A DNA stretch of 64,000 nt from an uncultured Roseibium sp. (GTDB lineage Bacteria > Pseudomonadota > Alphaproteobacteria > Rhizobiales > Stappiaceae): NCBI RefSeq assembly GCF_963669205.1, contig NZ_OY769915.1:1524001-1588000 (forward strand), written 5' to 3'. Made by a program: the position numbers and the translations under genes. Each line of letters opens with the position of its first letter. Position 1 is the stretch's first letter. The notes under the pieces were generated by a model. That model was not told the DNA's origin. It saw only the letters and a list, made by a program, of their open reading frames with translations, and made no database searches. Below are positions 27,473 through 35,640 of this stretch, piece by piece.

Positions 27473-27479
27473 CAACCGG

Positions 27480-27875
27480 TTACTTGACCTGGATGATGTA
27501 CTTCTTCGAAATGTTTCGGATCTTCGCCGTGCCATAGGTGTGCATGTCCATCGTGAACCTGACGTTGAACACATCCTCGCCGCGGAACCCCCTGTTCGGC
27601 GTGTAGATGACGACCGTGCCCTTGACGGGCCTGCCGGCGCAACGCCCAGCCTTTTCGCTAAGCGTTCTGGTGACCTGCTGGAAGGACACGGAACCGTTTT
27701 TCGGCTGCCGGGTAACCTTCATCCTGGGGATCACTCCGCCACCGCAGTCTGGCCTGTAGGTTGCGTGGGATCCAACCGCGCTTGCCTTATTTGCCGGAAC
27801 GGTTTCCCGGATCGTGTCCGCCAGAGCGAGAGCTGGAGACAATAGAATAGGGATGGAAAGGAGGAGTGAGCGCAT
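27480..27875 (-). CDS. Small secreted protein of unknown function
   Basis: From the ATG at 27875 the product is 131 residues with a clear signal peptide (LLLSIPILLSPALALA) and a mature basic part rich in beta-forming stretches. The segment YTPNRGFRGEDVFNVRF resembles the short repeats of extracellular Ig-like or cadherin-like alphaproteobacterial proteins. Two cysteines could form a disulfide. An in-frame start at 27908 would add 11 polar residues before the signal peptide and is unlikely. I do not recognise a function. Confidence 0.75.
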   Translation of the reverse strand: MRSLLLSIPILLSPALALADTIRETVPANKASAVGSHATYRPDCGGGVIPRMKVTRQPKNGSVSFQQVTRTLSEKAGRCAGRPVKGTVVIYTPNRGFRGEDVFNVRFTMDMHTYGTAKIRNISKKYIIQVK

Positions 27876-28083
27876 TGTCGTACCTTGTAATTTTATACAA
27901 TGATGCAAGACCTAATGAATGCGCTTTCTGATTGCAATCTAACACCGTTGGAGGAACGCGCGTTGATGGGCGCGTGTTGCACAAACGCAACTTTTGATAA
28001 CAGCAACGCTTTGCGGGCAGACAGTTCCCGCAGGCGCTTTGTTGCCTTGGGCCGAACGGGGTCTTTGCTCGCCGGATCGGGAA

Positions 28084-28102
28084 CCTCTCCCAGCGGGAGA
28101 GG
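28084..28102. repeat. REP-like palindrome, copy 1
   Basis: CCTCTCCC, three bases, GGGAGAGG forms an 8-bp dyad in the 324-bp gap between the secreted protein and the GNAT gene. Matching arms occur at 55893/57048 (split by an IS) and 57126. The surrounding bases (GGGGGCGTTCGCTTCGGC; GGGTGAAGG) also resemble the flanks of those copies. The rest of 27876-28199 holds no gene I can support. Confidence 0.75.
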
Positions 28103-28199
28103 GGGCGTTCGCTTCGGCTCGTGCGGCAACGGGTGAAGGCGTGGCGACGGGACCGGGAGTGAGATACCCGCCGGTCACCCGAGGTTCCGCGTTCGCAGA

Positions 28200-28886
28200 T
28201 CAGGTTCGGCGGCGCACCACGGCGACATTGACCTCGTTCCAGATTTCGAACCCGAGTTTGCGGTAAAGCCCGATCGCGCCGTGATTGTCCGCATAGGCAT
28301 GGAGAAACGGTGTGTCGCCATCAGCCCGTATCATTGCGGCAATATGCAGGGTGAGGGCGCTTGCAAGGCCGCGCCCTTGAAAGTCGGGATGGGTACAAAG
28401 CCCGCTGATTTCCCTGTAGCCGCTGAGGTTGAGCCGCGTTCCGCCCATCGCCGCGAGGCGGCCGTCAAGTCTCACGCCGAAAAAGGTGCCGAGTTCGGGC
28501 GTGCGGTCCGTGAAGGGACCGGGTTGTGTCAGTTCCGCCAGCGCGACCATTTCCGGAACATCTTCAACTGAAAGGGGCTGGATCTCGGCATGCCGGGAAG
28601 GCGGCACGATCGCTGTTTTCTCGATCATCAGTACGCCGAGGGCTGTCTTTTCGGCGACAAGGTTCCCGGGCAGCAGAATCTCCTCTGCCTGCAGGAGAAA
28701 GGCACGATCGTCACCGGCTGGAAACAGGCCCTCTAGTGCGGCAAGTGCTTCGTCCGAATTGTCTTTTGCGGAAGCGAAAGGGGAAACACCGGGATCAAAG
28801 CGCCGCGCGAGCGCGGTGCCCTGCGAGAAGGCGGTCTGCCGTGTTGCGAGTGCCGACCATACAACGCGATTGAGAAGCTCGCTCAT
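28200..28886 (-). CDS. GNAT-family N-acetyltransferase
   Basis: The 228-residue protein has its GNAT fold in the C-terminal half. The acetyl-CoA loop is in GLCTHPDFQGRGLASALTLHIAAMI (Q/R-x-x-G-x-G/A form), and the final strand is FLHAYADNHGAIGLYRKLGFEIWNEV. The N-terminal half (LNRVVWSALATRQTAFSQG) is typical of a predicted-acetyltransferase subgroup. It is the last gene of a MarR-ABM-GNAT operon, 1 bp after the ABM-like gene. The acceptor molecule is unknown. Confidence 0.87.
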   Translation of the reverse strand: MSELLNRVVWSALATRQTAFSQGTALARRFDPGVSPFASAKDNSDEALAALEGLFPAGDDRAFLLQAEEILLPGNLVAEKTALGVLMIEKTAIVPPSRHAEIQPLSVEDVPEMVALAELTQPGPFTDRTPELGTFFGVRLDGRLAAMGGTRLNLSGYREISGLCTHPDFQGRGLASALTLHIAAMIRADGDTPFLHAYADNHGAIGLYRKLGFEIWNEVNVAVVRRRT

Positions 28887-28887
28887 G

Positions 28888-29214
28888 TCAAGGCTCCGAG
28901 GGAGTGGGCAAGGTCATGACTTCGTAGTGGGTGGCCGTTTCGTCCCAGCGGCTCAAATCGTCCCGGGCTGCCGCGGGAACGTGGCTGCGCGCGTAGTCGG
29001 GACCCTGAAAGGCGACGACATCGTCGAGGCTGCTGAAGGTCATGATGGTTGCGAATTCGACCTCGTCAGCAAGGTCCCGTCGCAGAACGTCTATCCCGAG
29101 AAATCCCGGAATGGACAGGTCCCTGATCCCGGGAATGACTGTCCCGGAAAGGACGCTGAAATACCGGTCCGCATTGTCCGGTGTTGTCCAGCCATGCCGG
29201 ATGCGCCTGATCAC
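28888..29214 (-). CDS. ABM-like (antibiotic biosynthesis monooxygenase fold) small protein
   Basis: The 108-residue protein reads like the dimeric ferredoxin-like ABM family. An N-terminal RIRHGWT strand, the VIPGIRDLSIPGFLGIDVLRRD helix-strand and EVEFATIMTFSSLDDVVAFQG are followed by a C-terminal THYEVM strand. Family members include haem-degrading and quinone-forming oxygenases and many of unknown role. Its ATG overlaps the MarR gene's TGA by 4 bp, and the GNAT gene follows after 1 bp. A detoxification role controlled by the MarR protein is a reasonable guess. Confidence 0.8.
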   Translation of the reverse strand: MIRRIRHGWTTPDNADRYFSVLSGTVIPGIRDLSIPGFLGIDVLRRDLADEVEFATIMTFSSLDDVVAFQGPDYARSHVPAAARDDLSRWDETATHYEVMTLPTPSEP

Positions 29215-29741
29215 CGCGGTGTCTCCATGTTCAACGTGATGTCCTTCCAGGCTGGCAGCGGTTCGGCTGCGCGCCGGGAGCTCAGGGGGCTGGCCTCAAG
29301 GGCGTCTTCAAGCTGTGAAAGCTGTTGAAGCAGGCTGCCGTTCAGTCCGGAACAGGCATCCGCGACCGCCACGATGATTTCCGGCCAGAGCGTTTGCTGC
29401 AGAAGCCGGACCAATGCCTGGCCGTTTTCGCTCAGCGCAATCCTGGCAACGCGCCGGTCACGCGGGTCCGGCAACGCCTCGACCAATCCGTCTGATTTCA
29501 GCTTGTTGACCATGCGTGTCACGCCCGGCTGGCTCAGGCCGACGGCGTCCGCCAGGCTTCCGATGCTCAGCGGACCGTTCCGGTCGAGCGCCGCGAGAAC
29601 CGGGTGATGCGATGCCGGCAGGTTTGTCTGCTGCGTCATCGCGCTGATTTCCTGCGTCTGTGCCTGCAGCTTTTCTCCCAGCCGCTTCAACCGGCTGCCG
29701 AGCGTTCCGTATCCAAGCGCACGGACGATATCTTCGACCAT
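29211..29741 (-). CDS. MarR-family transcriptional regulator
   Basis: The 176-residue protein carries a MarR winged helix (GPLSIGSLADAVGLSQPGVTRMVNKLKSDGLVEALPDPRDRRVARIALSENG). I chose the ATG at 29741 because GGAG lies 7 nt upstream (29748-29751); the ATG at 29765 would add 8 residues. It leads the operon with the ABM-like and GNAT genes and is divergent from an ArsR-SRPBCC pair. The AT-rich gap between them likely holds both promoters. The ligand is unknown. Confidence 0.9.
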   Translation of the reverse strand: MVEDIVRALGYGTLGSRLKRLGEKLQAQTQEISAMTQQTNLPASHHPVLAALDRNGPLSIGSLADAVGLSQPGVTRMVNKLKSDGLVEALPDPRDRRVARIALSENGQALVRLLQQTLWPEIIVAVADACSGLNGSLLQQLSQLEDALEASPLSSRRAAEPLPAWKDITLNMETPR

Positions 29742-29832
29742 CTGGATCTCCAAGTTGCATAGCATGTAATATAACTTGTTATTGAAATCAAGACGCTTGA
29801 CACGCGTGACATTTAAAAATAACCATTCAGTT

Positions 29833-30195
29833 ATGGAACGAACTGGTTATATAAAAGGCGATGCATCGCTTGACGCCGTTTTCGCTGCGTTGTCTGACCC
29901 GACCCGCAGAGCGATCCTGACGCGGTTGGCGGCAGGCGAGGCGTCCGTAAACGAAATTGCGGAACCATTCGACATGAGCCAACCCGCAGTCTCCAAGCAT
30001 CTGAAAGTGCTGGAGCGCGCAGGCCTGATCATGCGTGGATCGGATCGCCAGCGGCGGCCGGCGAAATTGAATGCGGCGCCCATGAAGGAAGCCGTCGCCT
30101 GGCTGGAAGAATTCAGAAAATTCTGGTCATCGAGTTTCGATCAGCTCGACACGTTGCTCGAAGAACTGAGAAACACGGAAAACTGGGAGAATTAA
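29833..30195 (+). CDS. ArsR-family (SdpR-like) transcriptional repressor
   Basis: The protein is 120 residues from the ATG at 29833. It has the ArsR winged helix (FAALSDPTRRAILTRLAAGEASVNEIAEPFDMSQPAVSKHLKVLERAGLI). It lacks the CxC metal site of arsenic sensors, as is usual in the group that sits beside SRPBCC genes. The reading frame is open upstream to 29776 but that part has no family match. The SRPBCC gene starts 1 bp after its stop. The pair is a common two-gene unit in which the repressor controls both genes. Confidence 0.9.
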   Translation: MERTGYIKGDASLDAVFAALSDPTRRAILTRLAAGEASVNEIAEPFDMSQPAVSKHLKVLERAGLIMRGSDRQRRPAKLNAAPMKEAVAWLEEFRKFWSSSFDQLDTLLEELRNTENWEN

Positions 30196-30196
30196 A

Positions 30197-30688
30197 GTGT
30201 CGTTGCCCGAGTATATTTTGGAAAGACGTTTCAATGCACCGCGCGAGCTTGTCTGGAAAACCTGGACCAAACCCGACCTGCTCGCCCGCTGGTACGGTCC
30301 GGGCGTGGAAACCGTCATTCACAAACTGGATGTCAGGCCAGGCGGGCTCTGGCTGAACGAGATGAGATACGGCGGCGGTTCGCATTACCAGCGTGTCGAG
30401 TACACCGAAGTCGTCGAGCCGGAAAGACTTGTCTGGCTGCATTCCGTGTCGGATGAAAACTGGGATCCGGCATCCAATCCCATGATGCCGGACTGGCCGC
30501 GAACGCTGCTGACAACGGTGACCTTCGCCGAAGCGGGCGACGAAACAGAAATGCGCCTCGTGTGGACACCTCACCAGGCAACAGACGCCGAAATATCCTG
30601 CTTTGCCGGAGCCATCAGCGGTCTCGACCAGGGCTGGGGAAAGGGCATGGAGATGCTGGCGGACTTGCTGGCGGAACTGAAAACCTGA
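30197..30688 (+). CDS. SRPBCC/AHSA1-family protein
   Basis: The 163-residue protein starts with GTG at 30197 and shows the START/Bet v1-like helix-grip pattern of AHSA1-like proteins. The opening is LERRFNAPRELVWKTWTKPDLLARWYGPGVETV, followed by RPGGLWLNEMRYGG and a C-terminal helix GLDQGWGKGMEMLADLL. These proteins bind hydrophobic ligands; the role with the upstream ArsR protein is unknown. A related protein is encoded at 37859. Confidence 0.88.
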   Translation: MSLPEYILERRFNAPRELVWKTWTKPDLLARWYGPGVETVIHKLDVRPGGLWLNEMRYGGGSHYQRVEYTEVVEPERLVWLHSVSDENWDPASNPMMPDWPRTLLTTVTFAEAGDETEMRLVWTPHQATDAEISCFAGAISGLDQGWGKGMEMLADLLAELKT

Positions 30689-30691
30689 ACA

Positions 30692-30726
30692 AAATGAAAG
30701 GCCGCTCGCCTTGCTGGCGGGCGGCC
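30692..30726 (-). terminator. Terminator of the dnaJ-like gene
   Basis: GGCCGCTCGCC at 30700-30710 pairs with GGCGGGCGGCC at 30716-30726 around a 5-nt loop (one wobble). Read on the minus strand the stem is followed by TTTCATTTTG, which suits intrinsic termination of the gene ending at 30773. Confidence 0.65.
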
Positions 30727-30772
30727 TCCTGGTCAGGATGCCGGATGGCCGGTGCCGTCCGGTGCGCAAAGG

Positions 30773-31768
30773 TCAGTCGTATTCCGGTCCGCGCGCACGA
30801 TAGGGCGTGATTTCCTTCCATGCCTTCATCAGGGTATCGAGTTCGTTGTCGCTGTGGGGCGCCATGATGATCTGCGGCTTCACCAGAAGGTCGCCGTGGC
30901 CGCCATTCTTGTTTGGCAGGCCTTTTCCCTTGAGACGCATCGCCTTGCCGCTCGACGTGTTGGGCGGGATCGTCAGATTGACCGCGCCGGACAGCGTCGG
31001 CGTGCGCACCTTTGCGCCGAGCACGGCCTCGTAAAGCGTGAGCGGCAGGTCCAGATGCAGATCCGTCCCCTTCATTTCGAACAGCTTGTGCGGCTTGATC
31101 CTGACTTCGACCATCGCGTCGCCGGCGGGACCTCCGTGTTCACCCGGATGCCCCTGACCTTTCAGCCGGATCTTCTCACCTTCCTCGACACCCTTCGGCA
31201 GCGTAACATTGACCGTCTTCCCGCTCGGCAGCGTGACCTGCGTCTTTCCCGAATTCACGATGTCTTCGAGCGACACGCGGGCGACGATGTCTGCATTCTT
31301 GCCCTTTTTTCGCGGCGTGGCCTTTGCGCGCGCACCGCCACCGGCAAAACCACCGGCCCCCGGACCTGCACCAGGACCGGCACCAGAGCGGCCACCCCGG
31401 CCGCCAAATCCGCCGAATATATCGTTCAGAATGTCGTCAAAGCCGCCGGTATTGCCGCCGCTGGAGCGGAAGCCCTGAGCCCCGCCCGCAGCCCCGAAGT
31501 CTTCATAGCCGGAGAAACCGTCAAACCCCTTTGACTGGAAGCGTTGCTTGCCTTCCGCGTCGATCTCGCCACGATCGAACTGGGCGCGCTTGTCCTTGTC
31601 ACCCACGATTTCATAGGCCTGGTTCACTTCGGCAAAGCGCTGCTGTGCACCCGGATCGTCCTTGTTCTGATCAGGATGGTATTTCTTGGCCAACTTCCGA
31701 AAAGCCTTTTTAATGTCGCCCTCGCTGGCATTTTTTGCCACCCCGAGAACGCTGTAGGGATCTCGCAT
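30773..31768 (-). CDS. DnaJ-type cochaperone, class B (CbpA/DnaJ C-terminal family)
   Basis: The 331-residue protein has a J domain at 1-70 with the HPD motif at 31-33. A Gly/Phe/Ala-rich linker of about 60 residues (FGGFGGRGGRSGAGPG and following) leads to two C-terminal substrate-binding beta domains. There is no zinc-finger region, which separates it from true DnaJ and puts it in the CbpA-like class. Such proteins deliver clients to DnaK and stimulate its ATPase. The gene stands alone. Confidence 0.92.
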   Translation of the reverse strand: MRDPYSVLGVAKNASEGDIKKAFRKLAKKYHPDQNKDDPGAQQRFAEVNQAYEIVGDKDKRAQFDRGEIDAEGKQRFQSKGFDGFSGYEDFGAAGGAQGFRSSGGNTGGFDDILNDIFGGFGGRGGRSGAGPGAGPGAGGFAGGGARAKATPRKKGKNADIVARVSLEDIVNSGKTQVTLPSGKTVNVTLPKGVEEGEKIRLKGQGHPGEHGGPAGDAMVEVRIKPHKLFEMKGTDLHLDLPLTLYEAVLGAKVRTPTLSGAVNLTIPPNTSSGKAMRLKGKGLPNKNGGHGDLLVKPQIIMAPHSDNELDTLMKAWKEITPYRARGPEYD

Positions 31769-31969
31769 TCACATCACCAGGTATCTAAGATTTTCCGGCC
31801 ACCCGCCTCACGCGGAAACGCTTCGGACACATGACCTGCTCCGAAGCGCGCGTTTTCCTGAGGCTGAACTGACCGGACTTGTCTACTATATCGGAACGGA
31901 ACAGGCAAAATTCCAGTCCCGCGCCACGCGTATCAGCGCTGCGGCGTGCGATCCGCGGCTCGCAGCGCA

Positions 31970-32437
31970 TCAGGCGTCGGTGACGCTGAGGGCCGTGACT
32001 GCGAATCTCCGGGTGATATCCCGGCAGGCGGTTCCCGAATAGAGCCTTATCCCTGCGATGGTGTTTGCAGTCGTGTGAAAGGAAAGACACCCGGTCGCAT
32101 CGAAGGTACCGGTTTCAATCTTCGTGAGCGTTCCCGAATTGCCGCTGACCGGGTTCAGCCAGGACAGCATGACGTTCTGGCTCTCCTCGCTCAGGTCCAA
32201 TTCGCCGCTCAGCGTGTCGAGGTTTTCGGCGATGACCGCGCGATCTTCCGCATTGACGTCGGAATAGGCTTCATCTGACGGCGAAGGAATGGATCCCGTG
32301 AGCACAGTCGGTGTGTCAACGTTGTTGCTGCCCATCGGCACGGTGACCTGTGCGCAACCGGCAAGACAGATCGAGAGAAGCGATGCTGCGGCGACAAGGG
32401 GGTGGATCTTGCCGCGTCTGAGAGTATATGAACGCAT
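31970..32437 (-). CDS. Outer-membrane-type lipoprotein, RT0821/Lpp0805-like
   Basis: From the ATG at 32437 the protein has 155 residues. It has a basic N terminus, a hydrophobic stretch and a lipobox SICLAGC with the lipidated cysteine at position 28. The mature part ends with LSWLNPVSGNSGTLTKIE and CRDITRRFAVTALS, a pattern seen in small surface-antigen-like alphaproteobacterial lipoproteins. A start at 32467 would add 10 residues. The 200 bp downstream (31769-31969) hold no recognisable gene. Confidence 0.75.
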   Translation of the reverse strand: MRSYTLRRGKIHPLVAAASLLSICLAGCAQVTVPMGSNNVDTPTVLTGSIPSPSDEAYSDVNAEDRAVIAENLDTLSGELDLSEESQNVMLSWLNPVSGNSGTLTKIETGTFDATGCLSFHTTANTIAGIRLYSGTACRDITRRFAVTALSVTDA

Positions 32438-32518
32438 AAGATACAATATTTCAGACGGCCCCTTCACTGGCAGATCCTTGCCGTGCTTCAGGCAGTCGAG
32501 TTCTTCGACAGGTAACCC

Positions 32519-33154
32519 ATGACAGACCCCCAGCTTCCTACTGAAGAGTTAACAAAAGGTGACTTTGCGGACGTCAAGAAACCATTTGACCTTTTTTCTG
32601 AATGGCTTGAGGACGCCAGGGGATCCGAACCCAACGATCCGAATGCGCTTGCGCTGGCAACGGTCGACGAATCCGGGCTCCCGAATGTGCGCATGGTCCT
32701 GCTGAAGGGTTTCGATGAACGGGGCTTCGTCTTCTACACGAACTTCGAAAGCGCGAAGGGCATAGAGCTGCTGACCGCCGGCAAGGCCGCAATGTGCTTT
32801 CACTGGAAGTCCCTGAGAAGGCAGGTGCGCATTCGGGGCGAGGTGCAAAAGGTGTCTGATGAAGAAGCGGATGCCTATTACCAGTCGCGGCCGCGAGGCA
32901 GCCGGATCGGGGCCTGGGCGTCGAAACAGTCAAGGCCGCTTGAAAGCCGGTTTGCGCTCGAAAAGGAAGTTGCCAGGTACACAGCGAAATTCGGTGTCGG
33001 TGACATTCCGCGCCCGGATCACTGGTCCGGTCTGCGTCTTGTACCGACTTCCATCGAATTCTGGCATGACAGGCCGTTCCGCCTGCACGACCGGATCGTG
33101 TTCTCGCGCCGCGCCGTCGATCAGCCCTGGGACAAGGAACGGCTTTACCCGTAA
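32519..33154 (+). CDS. pdxH: Pyridoxamine 5'-phosphate oxidase
   Basis: The FMN enzyme oxidises pyridoxamine or pyridoxine 5'-phosphate to pyridoxal phosphate, the last step of vitamin B6 coenzyme supply. The 211-residue length is normal. Conserved blocks are visible: LATVDESGLPNVRMVLLKGFDERGFVFYTN, then QSRPRGSRIGAWASKQS and the C-terminal RPDHWSGLRLVPTSIEFWHDRPFRLHDR with the active-site Arg-His region. It is convergent with corA. Confidence 0.97.
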   Translation: MTDPQLPTEELTKGDFADVKKPFDLFSEWLEDARGSEPNDPNALALATVDESGLPNVRMVLLKGFDERGFVFYTNFESAKGIELLTAGKAAMCFHWKSLRRQVRIRGEVQKVSDEEADAYYQSRPRGSRIGAWASKQSRPLESRFALEKEVARYTAKFGVGDIPRPDHWSGLRLVPTSIEFWHDRPFRLHDRIVFSRRAVDQPWDKERLYP

Positions 33155-33194
33155 AAACGGGCGAAGGTGCAGCGAAAATCCGTCATGATCCGCA

Positions 33195-34169
33195 TCACAA
33201 AAGGCGTTTCCAGCGGAAAAACAGGAACGTTGCGACCACCGACACGAACATCATTCCGAGCGAGAACAGAAATCCCTGTTCCCATTTGAGTTCGGGCATG
33301 TTGGTGAAATTCATGCCGTAGATGGACGCGATCAGGGTCGGGGGCAGGAACACGAGGCCGAGGACGGTGAAGATCTTCGAGATCTGGTTCTGTTCAAGCG
33401 TGACGAGGCCGACGGTCGCATCCAGCAGAAACGCCATCTTGTTGTCCATCGCATCGGCGTGTTCCTTGATGGATCGCACATCACGTCCGTAGGTCTTGAC
33501 CTCCGCTGCCTGGATCTCACCCAGGCCAACCCGCTTCGCATTGGTGTTGAGGAACAACAGCGCACGCGACAGGCTCGTGCACACGTCGTGCATCTTGGCG
33601 ACGTGGAGACCGACCTGTCCGAGTTGCTTGATGGCCACCTGATAGCTTGCCGTCTTGCGCATGTTGAGACCGTCTCCGAAAACCTGCACGGCCAGTTCGT
33701 CATAACGGGCCGACGCGTTTTCCATTTCGTCGGCGCAGCGGTCGACGATGATCTCGAGCAGGGCGAACAGAACGGCCGGGCCCAGATGGGCGATCGTCGC
33801 ATCGCCTTGAACCTTCTTGGACAGGAGGGCGATCGACTTCGGTTCGCCGTAGCGAACGGTGACAAGCCGCTTGGAGCTGAGAACAAAGGTCACGGAAGAC
33901 AGGATCGGGTCGAGCGTGCGCGTGGCCATCGGCATCTGAACCGTCATGACAAGCGCGCCGGGCTCGGCGTAAAGCCGTTCGGACGTCTCTATGGATGCGA
34001 TCTCGTCCCGTGTCGGAATTTCCGCGCCCATCAGTTTCTCGGCGGCTTTCTGCTCTTCCCGGGTCGGTGAGATGAGGTCGATCCAGACGGAAGTCGATGG
34101 CAAAGGCGTATCGGGGGCGAGTTCAATGCGTTCAAGACCGTTCACGGAAGGGCAGTAGGCAATGATCAT
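33195..34169 (-). CDS. corA: CorA-family magnesium/cobalt transporter
   Basis: From the ATG at 34169 the protein is 324 residues, the usual CorA size. A soluble N-terminal funnel domain is followed by two C-terminal membrane helices. The signature GMN is at 285-287 (IYGMNFTNMPE) at the end of the first helix, and the chain ends in the basic WKRLL typical of the family. The frame is open upstream to 34487 but that part is low-complexity and unrelated. CorA imports Mg2+ as a pentamer. Another divalent metal is possible. Confidence 0.92.
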   Translation of the reverse strand: MIIAYCPSVNGLERIELAPDTPLPSTSVWIDLISPTREEQKAAEKLMGAEIPTRDEIASIETSERLYAEPGALVMTVQMPMATRTLDPILSSVTFVLSSKRLVTVRYGEPKSIALLSKKVQGDATIAHLGPAVLFALLEIIVDRCADEMENASARYDELAVQVFGDGLNMRKTASYQVAIKQLGQVGLHVAKMHDVCTSLSRALLFLNTNAKRVGLGEIQAAEVKTYGRDVRSIKEHADAMDNKMAFLLDATVGLVTLEQNQISKIFTVLGLVFLPPTLIASIYGMNFTNMPELKWEQGFLFSLGMMFVSVVATFLFFRWKRLL

Positions 34170-34574
34170 CAAGTCAGACTCCGCGCGCTCAGGCCGCGCA
34201 GTGCCGCCTGAAATTTGTTCCGCATCTGGCAAGAAACTGACGGTGGCCGCTCGCACCCGGGCCTCCGGGAAGAACCGGCAGCATGGGCAGGACACTCCGC
34301 GAAGGGCGCATGACCTGCTATGCCATGGCCAACGGAGCCGTACACCCCGGACGCGGTGTTCGTGAGCGCACTTGCGCGCACGTGCCGAGGCAAACCGGGG
34401 GTGCCGATCCGTAAGCGACCTGGGTCGAACGCGAATCTCGACAGACCTTAGTGGGCGCAGTTTGCCCAACACGCTGGCACACGGCAAGCGTATTGGAACC
34501 CCAAAGGATGTGGTTCGCAGTTCGAGCGGACCGAAATATGGTCCCTTTTCATCGTGCCGCGCTGCGGCAGCCGA

Positions 34575-34718
34575 TTACTTGTTTTTCTTTGTCGAAGCGC
34601 CCGCATTCTTGCAAAGGGCGGCTGCATTCAGTGCAGCGATTCCGACCGGTTTATATTGATTTTCCAATTTGGCTCCCGCCGGTACTTCTGCAGCCGGTTG
34701 GGATGTTTGCTCAGACAT
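34575..34718 (-). CDS. Candidate 47-residue protein
   Basis: On the minus strand an ATG at 34718, with GGA 7 nt upstream, opens 47 codons: an N-terminal Ser/Gln/Pro/Ala-rich part, then LENQYKPVGIAALNAAALC and a basic end STKKNK. The amphipathic Ala/Leu stretch and lysine tail look protein-like rather than random, and I think I have seen similar short alphaproteobacterial ORFs. I do not know a function. The surrounding 34170-34574 and 34719-35008 hold nothing I can support. Confidence 0.4.
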   Translation of the reverse strand: MSEQTSQPAAEVPAGAKLENQYKPVGIAALNAAALCKNAGASTKKNK

Positions 34719-35008
34719 TGTTCCAAGGTCCGTTGTTATTACCAGTTCCCGCTCACTGGCGTTTCGATGCGCGGATAATTGCGGGCCGCGTGCATGTCGT
34801 GTCCAATTGCGGCATTCAAAGGGCAAGCTTCTGCAAACCTCAGAAAATTCGCAACCAGCATGGGAATGATGCGCTTCTTTAGCCGTCTCAGCCAGTCAAA
34901 TTCTATAACAGGATGTAACGCCAGGGCAGCGAATTTGAAGTAATGGATTAAGTAAAATTTAACTTTCTTTTGTGCGGACGGCCATTCGAGGCAAGTACAC
35001 GCGGCATT

Positions 35009-35437
35009 TCACAAAATATAGGAACGATAGGAAGAGGGAGATCTGCGCATCAGGGCGAAAGAAATGCCCTTTATACATCGCGCGATTGCAAGTATTCCGG
35101 TTAGCGAGATTAAGAATAGGCCCACAAGAATGAGGCGCGTCGAAAAATCCGCTCCCAGGATAACCATGATTCCACCAGAACAACTCCCGATAACCATCAG
35201 GGCAATTGTCGTTCTGATGTAATAGTAGTGAGAGAAGAGATTTTCTTCTTCCTGGTTGGCGTAACTTGCTGAAAAAAGCAAGGCCAGCGGCACCAGAAAG
35301 ACAGAGCATGTTGAGATGTAGCAAAGCACGATGTTGACGAAGCCGGGTGTGAACAGGCCCTTGGCGCTGACAGTGTCTGCCTGCCGGTGCGCATCGGATT
35401 CGTGGCAGATTTCGTCGGTGGAGTGTCGGGAGTTCAT
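35009..35437 (-). CDS. Small membrane protein, DUF4870/Tic20-like
   Basis: The 142-residue protein has three likely membrane segments (FVNIVLCYISTCSVFLVPLALLF, ALMVIGSCSGGIMVIL, LILVGLFLISLTGILAI). The SHYYYIRTTIA block resembles the SHYxFQIRTF motif of DUF4870-like small membrane proteins. Those usually have a membrane pair around such a motif. Base composition here is lower in GC than neighbouring genes, possibly a sign of relaxed selection or transfer. The ribosome-binding site is not obvious. Confidence 0.6.
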   Translation of the reverse strand: MNSRHSTDEICHESDAHRQADTVSAKGLFTPGFVNIVLCYISTCSVFLVPLALLFSASYANQEEENLFSHYYYIRTTIALMVIGSCSGGIMVILGADFSTRLILVGLFLISLTGILAIARCIKGISFALMRRSPSSYRSYIL

Positions 35438-35640
35438 TCCAATCGTGCACGGCTCCTTGTTTTTAAGGCTTTTTTCCCGAGTTGGACCCAGAATGATTCG
35501 AACCTTGACTCAAGGAATTATGAAGTGCGCGCCGTATAAGTGAAGTTCAAATTTGACAAATTGTCTGCAAACACAAAAAACAGACGAGGTTTTGGTGATC
35601 GCGCACCCGCTGCAGGTGCCGCGATCCAGGTTGGAAACAG

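Noticed and set aside
34170..34574. Possible structural RNA (SRP, 6S, RNase P) in the gap upstream of corA
   Set aside because: None of the conserved core sequences of these RNAs was found.
35488..35510. A GGTTCGAATC stretch (minus strand) that looks like a tRNA T-loop
   Set aside because: The flanking bases do not form a T-stem and no acceptor or anticodon arm is present.
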